A DNA stretch of 10,109 bases, from the NCBI GenBank assembly GCA_016793585.1, contig JAEUJR010001051.1, forward strand, positions 1 to 10,109, written 5' to 3'. This document shows, in pieces, positions 1-6,530 of the stretch; the stretch's first letter is position 1, and each line of letters begins with the position of its first letter. The translations under genes were made by a program, and so were the position numbers. The notes below the pieces were generated by a model that ran no database searches, was not told the DNA's origin, and saw nothing but the letters and a program-made list of their open reading frames with translations. The DNA comes from Archangium sp. (GTDB lineage Bacteria; Myxococcota; Myxococcia; Myxococcales; Myxococcaceae).

Positions 1-168
1 GTGCTGCAGTTCAAGACCGAGCTCGTCGCCGAGACGCTGGCGCGCACCAACGGCAACGTGAGCCAGGCCGCGCGGGAGCTGGGCCTGCAGCGCACCTACC
101 TGCACCGGCTCATGAACGAGCTCGGGGTGCACCCGCAGCGAGAGAGCAAGGCGGTCAGCTCCACCTGA
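1..168 (+). CDS. C-terminal Fis-type HTH domain of a transcriptional regulator (5'-truncated)
   Basis: Frame 1 is open from the window edge to a TGA at 166-168, giving 55 residues. Seen: a Fis-like helix-turn-helix with a helix ending VAETLARTNGN, then VSQAARELGL as the first HTH helix and RTYLHRLMNELGV as the recognition helix. The N-x-S-x-A-A-R-x-L-G-L pattern is the usual HTH_8 signature. Known: this domain normally closes NtrC-family sigma-54 activators, often with a receiver or FHA domain and an AAA+ domain upstream, a group that is very expanded in myxobacteria. Inferred: this is the DNA-binding tail of such an activator, but the AAA+ part lies outside the window. The last residues (QRESKAVSST) are a short unstructured tail. 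The stop lies inside the 3' end of the opposite-strand DUF2378 gene, so the two genes overlap by 14 bp. Confidence 0.85.
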   Translation: MLQFKTELVAETLARTNGNVSQAARELGLQRTYLHRLMNELGVHPQRESKAVSST

Positions 169-709
169 CGCGGTACGTGCAGCGCTCGGCCGCCTTGTCG
201 TGGTTCACCGTCTCGACCTTCAGCTCCTTCGCGCCGGCGATCTTCATCACGTCTTCGATGACGGCCTGCATGTACGAGGGCTGGTCGTTGCTCGGAAAGA
301 GCTCGAGCTCCCAGTCGGTCGGCGCGAGCTCACGCAGCGCGACCGTCATGTAGTTGTTCGTCGTGCGGAACGTTCTCGCAATGCGCTGCAGGGCGCGTTT
401 GGGCCCGACGAGCTTCACCAGGCGCAACGTCGCCGAGCCGAGCACCGTCGAGAACGCACCAATCGCGACGTGTTGACCCACTTTGTAGAAGGCGTCGGCG
501 AGTGAATCGTTCGGGTACAGGGTCTTCGCGGTGAGCAGCACGGCCGCGTTCACCACCGTGCGCGGGTAGGCCGGAAGAATCGGCTTCGTGAGGTCGAGCC
601 CGAGGTCCTTCAGCTGATTGACGAGCGCGGGAGACAGCTTGTCTTTGAGCCCGCGCACGAAGAGGCCTTCGATGGTCGGGCCGAAGACCAGTTGTTCTTC
701 GTGTGCCAT
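155..709 (-). CDS. DUF2378 family protein (TIGR02265, Myxococcales-restricted)
   Basis: This encodes 184 residues, close to the usual ~180-200 of the family. The start is the ATG at 709, chosen because a GGGGGA ribosome binding site (minus strand, 714-719) lies 4 nt upstream and the protein opens with the family-typical MAHEEQLVFGPTIEGLF. The open frame continues further upstream only as a shadow of the next gene. Seen: an N-terminal TIEGLFVRGL segment, LPAYPRTVV around residues 46-53, a GQHVAIGAFSTVLG segment around 78-91 and a C-terminal CTYRVRW strand. There is no signal peptide or membrane segment, so the protein is probably cytoplasmic. Known: the family is multicopy in myxobacterial genomes and has no established function. 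It lies tail-to-tail with the regulator at 1-168 (14-bp overlap) and divergently from the gene at 764, with 54 bp between the starts. Confidence 0.88.
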   Translation of the reverse strand: MAHEEQLVFGPTIEGLFVRGLKDKLSPALVNQLKDLGLDLTKPILPAYPRTVVNAAVLLTAKTLYPNDSLADAFYKVGQHVAIGAFSTVLGSATLRLVKLVGPKRALQRIARTFRTTNNYMTVALRELAPTDWELELFPSNDQPSYMQAVIEDVMKIAGAKELKVETVNHDKAAERCTYRVRWS

Positions 710-763
710 CGAGTCCCCCACGCGGCGTGACGGGGGCACGGTAACACGACACACTCCGCGGCC

Positions 764-1462
764 GTGTTGGCCCTCCTGCTCAGCCTGTCGCTCGCTCAGG
801 CGACGCCACCCCCGCTCGTGAACGTCGAGGGGCAGAGCACGCCCGTGCCCGCGCCTGCAGTGGTGGTGACGCCCAGCGCGCCCGACGCGGGCCTGGTGAC
901 GCCGACGTCGCCGCCCGTGTTTCCGAGTGACGTGCCGCTCGAGGCGCGAGTGGTCGAAGCGACCGAGAAGCCGAAGCCACCTTCCGACCCCGAGCGTACG
1001 GGTGCCCTGCACTTCGCGCCCTTGAGCATCTTCGCGACGCACCTGTCGTTCGAGTTCGAGAAGGCCATCACCTCGTCGATGACGTTGTTCGCGACCATCG
1101 GCGGCAGCCTGTTGCTGCAGGTCGGCTTTGACGCGGGCATGCGCTTCTACGTGAGCGACAAGGCGCTCTCGGGCGCGTTCCTCGCGGTGCAGGGCTCGGT
1201 GTTCTACTTCTCGGCCTCGGGCACGGCGCTCGTCGGGCCGGGCGCGATGTTCGGCTACGCGTTCAGGCCGAAAGACACGCTGCTCATCACCATCGGCGCG
1301 GGCGTGCAGGCCTGGTACCAGCCGACGACGGACACGGGCGTGCGAGTGCTCGGCGTCGTGCCCAACATGGACGTGATTCTGCTGCCGGGCTTTCAGCGGC
1401 CGGGCACCGGCAAGTGGGGCCCTCAGCCGATGATTCGGTTCACCGTCGGCCCGACGTTCTGA
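764..1462 (+). CDS. Predicted outer-membrane beta-barrel-like protein
   Basis: This encodes 232 residues, with GTG as start. In-frame TGA at 728-730 and the absence of another start codon before 764 make this the earliest possible start. Seen: a short hydrophobic leader (LALLLSLSLAQA, probable cleavage after residue 13) without the usual positive n-region, then a proline/valine/threonine-rich linker (14-78) containing DAG. From about residue 80 there are alternating amphipathic strands rich in G, F, Y and V (LHFAPLSIFATHLSFEF; FDAGMRFYV; GSVFYFSASG; LLITIGAGVQAWYQ), ending in IRFTVGPTF. A C-terminal phenylalanine on an amphipathic strand is the classic outer-membrane barrel assembly signal. 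Inferred: a small outer-membrane barrel facing the periplasm with a disordered N-terminus. I do not recognise a specific family or ligand. No clear Shine-Dalgarno precedes the GTG. Confidence 0.7.
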   Translation: MLALLLSLSLAQATPPPLVNVEGQSTPVPAPAVVVTPSAPDAGLVTPTSPPVFPSDVPLEARVVEATEKPKPPSDPERTGALHFAPLSIFATHLSFEFEKAITSSMTLFATIGGSLLLQVGFDAGMRFYVSDKALSGAFLAVQGSVFYFSASGTALVGPGAMFGYAFRPKDTLLITIGAGVQAWYQPTTDTGVRVLGVVPNMDVILLPGFQRPGTGKWGPQPMIRFTVGPTF

Positions 1463-1635
1463 GCCACGCCCGCGCGGTGAACGCGCGACCGTGATCAAGC
1501 AACTCGCGCACGACTCGTGAGTACCTCCGCAACAGGTGCGTGCCGCTCGCCCACCGACCTTCGAGTTCTCGCGCAAGTCGACGCTGGCGAGGGCGATGCA
1601 CTGGCTCGGCCGTCTCCACTTCACGGGAGCCGATC
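1463..1635. other. Intergenic region, 173 bp
   Basis: I see no convincing gene here. A small inverted repeat (CGCGCG at 1471-1476 and 1482-1487, loop GTGAA) follows the barrel gene but has no T-run, so it is at best a weak hairpin. The right end carries a candidate sigma-54 promoter (1585-1600) and a good ribosome binding site, GGGAG at 1625-1629, six bases before the ATG at 1636. Confidence 0.5.
1585..1600 (+). promoter_or_regulatory. Candidate sigma-54 (-24/-12) promoter for the beta-helix lipoprotein gene
   Basis: The sequence is TGGCGAGGGCGATGCA. It keeps the invariant GG (1586-1587) and GC (1598-1599) at the required 10-base separation, plus the flanking TGGC and TGCA. The inner ACG and the first T of TTGC do not match fully. 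Initiation about 12 bases after the GC would give a leader of roughly 25 bases containing the GGGAG ribosome binding site. Chance matches are common in GC-rich DNA, so this is tentative. Confidence 0.28.
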
Positions 1636-3384
1636 ATGTTCCGTTCGCATGCCCTCTTTGCGGCCGCGCTCACCTTCGTCGCGCTCGGCTGCGGTCCCAT
1701 CAACCCTCCACCCGCTGACGGCGGCACCGACGCCGGCACCGACGTCTGCGTCAGGGCGTTCCCCGAGAAGATCGACACCAACTACACGGTGGCGAAGGGC
1801 TGCTGGCTGGTGCTCAAGACGCCCGTCATCGCCGCAGGCGTGACCATCGTCATGGAGCCCGGCGTGAAGCTCGTCTTCTCGCCCGACACGATGCTGCGCA
1901 TCGACGCCGCGCAGGTGCTCGAGGCCGTCGGCACCGAGCAAGACCCCATCGTCTTCACCGGCTCGCTGCCCGTGCGCGGCCACTGGAAGGGCCTGCTCTT
2001 CAACGTGACCACCATGGCGAGCCGCCTCGACTACGTGACGGTCGAGTACGGCGGCAACACGAGCGCCGACGCCGACGCCGCGAACATCAAGCTCACCGCA
2101 GACAGCCGCGGCGCGCGCCTCAGCCTCAGCCACTCCACGATTCGTGAGAGCGCAGGTCACGGCCTCTGGCTCACCAGCAGCGCCGAGCTGCCCACGTTCG
2201 CCGCGAACGTCATCACCGGGAATGCGCTCGTGCCGGTGAGCCTCGACGTGAAGACCGCCGGCCGCCTCGACGCCGCGTCGACGTACACGGGCAACGGGAA
2301 AGACGAGATTCTGGTTCGAGGCTCCGACCTCACCACCTCGGCCACCTGGGAAAACGTCGGCGTGCCGTATCACGTCAAGAGCGACCTCCACGCGGCGACG
2401 GCCACGTTGACGCTCAAGGCCGGCGTGAAGCTGGTGCTCGCCCCCGAGGTGGCCATCACCATCTCGAGTGACACCGGCGCGCTCGTCACCCAAGGCACCG
2501 CCGCGAACCCGGTCGTGTTCACCGGCGAGACGCAGACGCGCGGCGCGTGGGAGGGCATCGTCTTCGACGGCAGCAACAACGCCATCAACGAGCTGCGCTA
2601 CGCGCTCATCGAGTACGCGGGCAACACGTCCTCCGATACGAAGGCCGCGGCGCTGCTCACCAAAGCCGACAGCCACGGGGTGTCGTTGAAGCTCGACCAC
2701 CTGTCGGTACGGCAGAGCCAGGGGTATGGCCTTCGCGCGTATGGCAGCGCGAGGTTCCCCACGTTCGCGAGCTGCACCTTCACGCAGAACGCGCTCGGCG
2801 CAGCGCTCGTCGACACGAACGCGACGCACCAACTGAGCGCCGACTCCGTCTACTCGGGGAACGACGTCGACCGCGTCTTCGTCGACGGCAGGTACGTGAG
2901 CGGCAACGTCGCCTGGCACGACCTCGGCGTTCCGTACGTCTTCACGGGCGTCAACCTTCAGCCGCAAGCCGTGTGGACGTTGGAGCCCGGCGTGACGCTC
3001 GAGATGCGCCCGCAGACCCGCATCGACGTGGGCGGCGACGCCGTCGGCTTCCACGCGGTGGGCACGACCGCGAAGCCCATCACCATCACCGGCACCGAGA
3101 AGACCAACGGCTCGTGGGACGGCATCGAGTTCGACACCACGCTCAACGCCGCCAACCTGCTCGACCACTGCGTCATCGAGTACGGCGGAGGCGCGCAGCG
3201 CTTCGGGTGGAAGGCCATGGTCAACTCCGCCAGCGACAGCCACGGCGTGCAGGTCTCGGTGACGAACAGCACCATTCGGCACAGCGCGAGCTGGGGCATC
3301 TATTTCAACTCGGCCCAGCGCGGCGGCGTCACCGGCAACACGTACGCGGACAACGCCATGGGTGACTACTTCCACGACCCATGA
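1636..3384 (+). CDS. Lipoprotein with three tandem right-handed beta-helix-like repeats
   Basis: This encodes 582 residues. The ATG at 1636 is chosen over upstream in-frame starts because it has an RBS (GGGAG, 1625-1629) and begins an export signal. Seen: a signal peptide ending VALGC with the lipid-anchor cysteine at residue 19, then a PPPADGGTDAGTDV linker. Three copies of a ~188-residue unit follow. Landmarks repeat at EPGVKLVF 74 / KAGVKLVL 261 / EPGVTLEM 450, at PIVFTG 104 / PVVFTG 292 / PITITG 481, at W-x-G-x-x-F 117 / 305 / 494, at VEYGGN 136 / IEYAGN 326 / IEYGGG 514, and at DSRG 156 / DSHG 345 / DSHG 534 followed by an S-T-I-R or S-V-R element. Known: short V/I strand turns of this type form right-handed parallel beta-helices of the pectate-lyase fold. 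Inferred: a surface or periplasmic adhesin-like or glycan-contacting lipoprotein. I see no obvious catalytic motif. The third copy stops about 52 residues short. The gene converges on the AgmX gene with 3 bp between the stop codons. Confidence 0.82.
   Translation: MFRSHALFAAALTFVALGCGPINPPPADGGTDAGTDVCVRAFPEKIDTNYTVAKGCWLVLKTPVIAAGVTIVMEPGVKLVFSPDTMLRIDAAQVLEAVGTEQDPIVFTGSLPVRGHWKGLLFNVTTMASRLDYVTVEYGGNTSADADAANIKLTADSRGARLSLSHSTIRESAGHGLWLTSSAELPTFAANVITGNALVPVSLDVKTAGRLDAASTYTGNGKDEILVRGSDLTTSATWENVGVPYHVKSDLHAATATLTLKAGVKLVLAPEVAITISSDTGALVTQGTAANPVVFTGETQTRGAWEGIVFDGSNNAINELRYALIEYAGNTSSDTKAAALLTKADSHGVSLKLDHLSVRQSQGYGLRAYGSARFPTFASCTFTQNALGAALVDTNATHQLSADSVYSGNDVDRVFVDGRYVSGNVAWHDLGVPYVFTGVNLQPQAVWTLEPGVTLEMRPQTRIDVGGDAVGFHAVGTTAKPITITGTEKTNGSWDGIEFDTTLNAANLLDHCVIEYGGGAQRFGWKAMVNSASDSHGVQVSVTNSTIRHSASWGIYFNSAQRGGVTGNTYADNAMGDYFHDP
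1834..3369 (+). repeat. Three diverged internal coding repeats (~565 bp period)
   Basis: The repeats are visible as equally spaced protein landmarks (EPGV-type motif at nt 1855, 2416 and 2983; spacings of 187 and 189 residues). Unit 1 spans roughly 1834-2385, unit 2 roughly 2395-2946, and unit 3 roughly 2962-3369, which is shorter. Similarity is clear at protein level and weak at DNA level, so the duplication is old and not a recombination hot spot now. Confidence 0.8.
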
Positions 3385-3387
3385 CGC

Positions 3388-4677
3388 TCACTGCCCCGAG
3401 AGCTTGAAGACGAAGGGGTACGAGATGACGAACCCGGCTTCGGCCTGCTTCGCAGCCGGGAACTTCCACGTGCGAATGCGACCCGCGATGCACTCCCCGA
3501 GCGCGGGCGTCTGCGCCGTCGACGACGTGACCTCGGACGCATCGACGATGCCGCTGCCCGTCACGTGCCACTTCACGACGACACGGCCCTGCAGGCTGGG
3601 GTTCGCCGACAAGAGGCTCTCGTAGCAGTACTTCACCTGGCCGAGGTGCTCACGGACGATGCGGCGAATGAGCTCTTTGTCGAGGCAGCCGACCGACGCG
3701 CAGGTCACGACCGGCGGCGTGTCTTCGAACTGCGGGCCATCGCCCTCCTTCTTCTTCAGCGACACGTCGGGGCTGCCGCCGGGCGGACCGACTTTGAGCC
3801 CGATGCCGCCGATGCGCAGCGGCCCACCGAGCTCACCACCACCGCCGTTGCCGCGCAGGTTGATGCCGCCGAGCCCGTTCGACGCGCCGACCATGTTGCC
3901 CATCGCGTTCGTCAGCTCGTTCGACAGCCCGCCGTGACCGAGCACGCCCTGCCCGCCCAGGCCCGCGAAGAGCTTCTTGATGTCGGGGCCGACGGCACGC
4001 GCGCCACCTTCACCGCGCGTCACCGGCGTGGGCTTCGGCTTCGGGCTGCCCTCCGCAGCCGCCTGCTTCTTCAGCTCCTTCTTCTCTGGCGCCTGCTCGT
4101 TGGTGCGTACGTGCTTCTCGGGCTTCGCCGCCGTCACCAGCACCCGCTGAAACGTCACCGCGCTCGCCGAGAGACCGTCGTCTTCGAGCCCGCCGCCCTC
4201 CATCGCGAACAGCTCGAAGCGCAGCACCAGCAGCAGCGCGAACATCGCCGTGGCGAGCAGCACGTTGAGCCACCGGTAGTCCCACGCGCTGCTCCACAGC
4301 CCGACGCGGCTCGGCGTCTTCGCCGGCCACGCTTCGACCGCCACGTTCCCGAACTCGAGCACCACGCCATCGCGCCGGCCGAGCGGCAACGTCCACCCGT
4401 CGTTCTCTTCGTGCGCGAGCCCGCGGTGAATCACGTCAGACATCGCCAGCTCGGTGTCGCCGTTGCGAATCACCTGGCCGCGTACGCCATCGGTGAAGCG
4501 AACGATCGCGCCCTCTTCTCCGAAGCTGAACGACGCATTGCCCGCGCGCGGCACCGAGACGTCGTCACCCGGCAATTGCCCCAGCGAGAAGGCCTTCTTG
4601 TCTTCGTGACGCAGCAGGTGGGAGCTGATCAGTCGATCGCCCCAACGCACCGAGATGGCCAGCGCAGTCGTTGACAT
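3388..4677 (-). CDS. AgmX/PglI C-terminal domain-containing, TonB-like single-pass membrane protein
   Basis: This encodes 429 residues. The ATG at 4677 is preferred to an in-frame ATG 13 codons upstream because GAGGAG lies six bases before it. Seen: residues 1-118 form a beta-rich, FHA-like cytoplasmic region. A single transmembrane helix spans about 136-153 (WLNVLLATAMFALLLVLRF). It is followed by a Lys/Pro-rich stretch (185-220), a Gly/Asn-rich linker (225-305), and a C-terminal module at 326-426 with CASVGC, a helix DKELIRRIVREHLGQVKYCYE, strand VVVKWHVTGSG, C396, WKFP and VISYPFVF. Known: this C-terminal module is widespread in myxobacteria and named for AgmX and PglI, which are linked to gliding motility. 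The layout resembles TonB, with an inner-membrane anchor, a periplasm-spanning linker and a terminal domain. Inferred: a trans-envelope coupling or scaffold protein. It converges on the beta-helix lipoprotein gene. A zinc-ribbon gene lies 81 bp upstream on the same strand. Confidence 0.88.
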   Translation of the reverse strand: MSTTALAISVRWGDRLISSHLLRHEDKKAFSLGQLPGDDVSVPRAGNASFSFGEEGAIVRFTDGVRGQVIRNGDTELAMSDVIHRGLAHEENDGWTLPLGRRDGVVLEFGNVAVEAWPAKTPSRVGLWSSAWDYRWLNVLLATAMFALLLVLRFELFAMEGGGLEDDGLSASAVTFQRVLVTAAKPEKHVRTNEQAPEKKELKKQAAAEGSPKPKPTPVTRGEGGARAVGPDIKKLFAGLGGQGVLGHGGLSNELTNAMGNMVGASNGLGGINLRGNGGGGELGGPLRIGGIGLKVGPPGGSPDVSLKKKEGDGPQFEDTPPVVTCASVGCLDKELIRRIVREHLGQVKYCYESLLSANPSLQGRVVVKWHVTGSGIVDASEVTSSTAQTPALGECIAGRIRTWKFPAAKQAEAGFVISYPFVFKLSGQ

Positions 4678-4683
4678 GGTGCG

Positions 4684-4689
4684 CTCCTC
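4684..4689 (-). promoter_or_regulatory. Ribosome binding site that fixes the AgmX-domain gene start
   Basis: GAGGAG on the minus strand sits six bases before the ATG at 4677. No comparable site precedes the alternative in-frame ATG at 4716, so the shorter 429-residue protein is favoured. Confidence 0.7.
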
Positions 4690-4758
4690 GACACCACGCG
4701 CGCGATTGGGTTCCACGCCTCGCTTCGGCCGATGTGAGCCGTTGTGGGAAGGGCGGCG

Positions 4759-5100
4759 TCAGTTGTCGGAGAACGGCCACTCGTCGACCGCCGAACACCC
4801 GAGGCACCGCGTCTGCACCACGCCGTACCCATCACCGCTGGCCGGGTGCACCGAGCGCACCACCTCGCGACGAACCACGGGCCCGCCGCACGCGGCACAT
4901 CGCTCCACCGTGCCGAGCCGTGCGAGGAGCGCGCTGCGAAGCACCGCGCCGAGCGGCTGGCCGACGACGGCTTCAGGCCACCCGAGCACGAGCGCCGCTG
5001 TCGTCTGCGTCGGCGGCACGCCTGGCCTTTGGAGCTCGAGGCGGCCGTCGTCGAACAGCACGACCTCGACGCCGCCCTGCGAGAACCGACGCTCCGCCAT
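4759..5100 (-). CDS. Small protein with C-terminal CxxC...CxxC zinc-ribbon-like motif
   Basis: This encodes 113 residues. Seen: a beta-rich N-terminus (VEVVLFDDGRLELQRPG), a central hydrophobic/helical part (ALVLGWPEAVVGQPLGAVLR), then CAAC (68-71) and CLGC (99-102) separated by 27 residues. Four cysteines in this arrangement suggest a zinc ribbon. There is no signal peptide, so it is probably cytoplasmic. I do not recognise the family. The start at 5100 is the first ATG clear of the divergent lipoprotein. An alternative ATG at 5166 would add 22 residues but would overlap the start codon of the gene at 5165. The ribosome binding site is weak. The open frame extends far upstream (to 6129) only as an antisense shadow. 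It is co-directional with the AgmX-domain gene 81 bp downstream, possibly in one operon. Confidence 0.65.
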   Translation of the reverse strand: MAERRFSQGGVEVVLFDDGRLELQRPGVPPTQTTAALVLGWPEAVVGQPLGAVLRSALLARLGTVERCAACGGPVVRREVVRSVHPASGDGYGVVQTRCLGCSAVDEWPFSDN

Positions 5101-5164
5101 GACGCGACGATGGCATGACCGCTCAGGAAGTTCCCTCACGTCGAAGAAGCGGTACACCCACCGC

Positions 5165-6172
5165 ATGCGGTGCTCTCTCCTGCTCCTCCTCGCGGCCGGC
5201 TGCACGACGGCGAAGCCCACGCCTGACCCGGTCGTCGAGAAGCCGCAGCCCGTCACCGCCAGAGCCAACGCCGTGCGCGCCCGCGCGATGCCGTTCGACG
5301 TCAGCGTGTGCTCGAAGCCGGCGGGGCCGAGACCGCTCACCGCAGAGACGCTCGCCGCCCTGCTCACGCTCGAGCGGCCGCGCTTCGCCGAGTGCCTCGT
5401 CTCTCCCACCAGCCGCGAGAAGGACGACGCCAGCGCCGAGGTCGAGGTGATGGTGGGCCATGCTGTGACGGTCACGGTGACTCCACGAAGCGTGGCCCCC
5501 GAAGGCGCGGCCTGCCTCGAACAGCGCGTGCGCGCGTTGGGGCTGAGCAGCACGACGCCAATCGCCGCGACGATGGTGGTCGGCGTTCCACCCGGCGCAC
5601 CGTCGACGGCCGCGCAGCTGCTGCCCGAGGTGAACGCGCTTCGTGCCGCCGTCGCCTCGGCGTGCAGCTGCTTCGAGCCCCTCGGCGTGAACGCGCCGCC
5701 GCAGCTCGTGCTCACGCTCGGGCCGTCGAGCGCGACCGACGTCGTCACTGCGTCAGACCCGCTCGCCGACAAGGTGGAGCGCTGCCTCGAACAAGCGCTC
5801 GCCGAGTTCCCGCGGCCGTCGCTCGAGCTCACCGTCGACCTGCCGCTGCTCAACGCTGACGCGAACCAGGAGAGCCCCGACGCGAGCGACGAGGTCGCCA
5901 CCACGCAACGTGAGGCGATGAAGCGGCGCGCGGCCGCGAAGCTCGACCTGCTGCTCGTGCAGCGCACGGCGCTCGTGAAGCAGCTCGAGCCCATCGCCCA
6001 GTCGTACAAACGCAAGCCGACGCCTTCGCTCATGAAGCAGCGCATCGCCCTGTGCGGCGACCTGCGCGTGGTGGAAGACGCGCTCCCCGCCGCCGTGGAG
6101 CGCGCCACCCCGCCGAAGCCCATCGACACCGAGCCGAGTCAGCTGTGTGCGTCGGTCAAGCGTGAGGAGTGA
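5165..6172 (+). CDS. Lipoprotein with two degenerate AgmX/PglI-like modules
   Basis: This encodes 335 residues. The ATG at 5165 begins a textbook lipoprotein signal (MRCSLLLLLAAGC, anchor cysteine 13). An in-frame ATG upstream would add an implausible arginine-rich extension. A TTAKPTPDPVVEKPQP linker follows. I see two similar modules. Module 1 (about 66-140) has a helix ending AECLVSP with C77, strands AEVEVMVG and VTVTVTP, then ACLEQRVRALG with C117 and a last strand. Module 2 (about 157-228) has CSCFEP with C167/C169, strand QLVLTLG, RCLEQALAEFPRP with C207, then LELTVDLPL. This order of helix-Cys, paired strands, Cys-helix and final strand matches the AgmX C-terminal module of the neighbouring minus-strand protein. 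Residues 244-312 are a charged helical, possibly coiled-coil region. Inferred: a periplasm-facing lipoprotein. Its function is unknown. The assignment to the AgmX fold is mine and unconfirmed. Confidence 0.75.
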   Translation: MRCSLLLLLAAGCTTAKPTPDPVVEKPQPVTARANAVRARAMPFDVSVCSKPAGPRPLTAETLAALLTLERPRFAECLVSPTSREKDDASAEVEVMVGHAVTVTVTPRSVAPEGAACLEQRVRALGLSSTTPIAATMVVGVPPGAPSTAAQLLPEVNALRAAVASACSCFEPLGVNAPPQLVLTLGPSSATDVVTASDPLADKVERCLEQALAEFPRPSLELTVDLPLLNADANQESPDASDEVATTQREAMKRRAAAKLDLLLVQRTALVKQLEPIAQSYKRKPTPSLMKQRIALCGDLRVVEDALPAAVERATPPKPIDTEPSQLCASVKREE

Positions 6173-6456
6173 CCGTCACTCGCCGACGGACACGTAGCAA
6201 CGAGTCCCACCGAATCTCGGCGTGCTTGATGAAGCCGAACTGCCACTCGAGCTTCACGCCCTTGCCGTACTTGTCGTCGCCGAAGTTCGCGAGCGGCCCG
6301 AGGAACGTCTCCTGGTGCTTCTTGAGCTGGGCCTTCGCCGCCGGCGAGTTCTGCTGCTGCAACACGATGAGCTCACCGAGCGGGTGAGCCCCTGGTTGCC
6401 GTCGACCGACACTTGTTCGACGACCCTTCCGAGAACTCGAGATAGCGCTTCGCCAT
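6156..6456 (-). pseudogene. Decayed remnant of a WGR / TIGR02996 repeat-companion protein
   Basis: Read from the ATG at 6456, with GGGGAGG at 6464-6470 as an intact ribosome binding site, the first frame gives MAKRYLEFSEGSSNK (6412-6456), the start of a WGR domain. The next frame then gives VSVDGNQGLTR (6380-6412), the following WGR strand, so a few residues (family: FWE) are missing. The third frame then gives PLGELIVLQQQNS from 6383 and runs on through a helix to LEWQFGFIKHAEIRWDS (ending near 6201). That is the end of a TIGR02996-type domain and the lead-in to its leucine-rich part. The frame finally runs into the lipoprotein 3' end and stops at 6156. Known: intact relatives have WGR, then TIGR02996, then repeats, over several hundred residues. 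Only about 100 residues survive in three frames, which indicates at least three deletions. Not functional as a protein. Confidence 0.72.
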
Positions 6457-6530
6457 GAGCCCGCCTCCCCGATGTGGGGCGCGGAGCGTCACGCACGGCT
6501 CCTGTTGGTGGACTACGCTGTCGCACGCCC

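Noticed and set aside
1471..1487. CGCGCG hairpin after the barrel gene as a terminator
   Set aside because: It has only a six-base stem and no downstream T-run. Such hairpins are frequent by chance at this GC content.
1621..3375. 584-residue open frame antisense to the beta-helix lipoprotein
   Set aside because: Composition is R/V/H/A/G-rich as expected for a GC-rich shadow frame. It has no recognisable domain, and the plus strand has signal peptide, repeats and ribosome binding site.
3565..4674. 369-residue plus-strand open frame opposite the AgmX-domain gene
   Set aside because: It is Arg/His/Ala-rich with no domain, and the minus strand encodes a well-recognised AgmX/PglI module.
4759..6129. 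456-residue minus-strand open frame covering the 5165-6172 lipoprotein
   Set aside because: The part upstream of 5100 is Ser/Arg/Thr-rich low-complexity shadow of a lipoprotein gene with a clear lipobox. Only the last 113 residues look like a protein.
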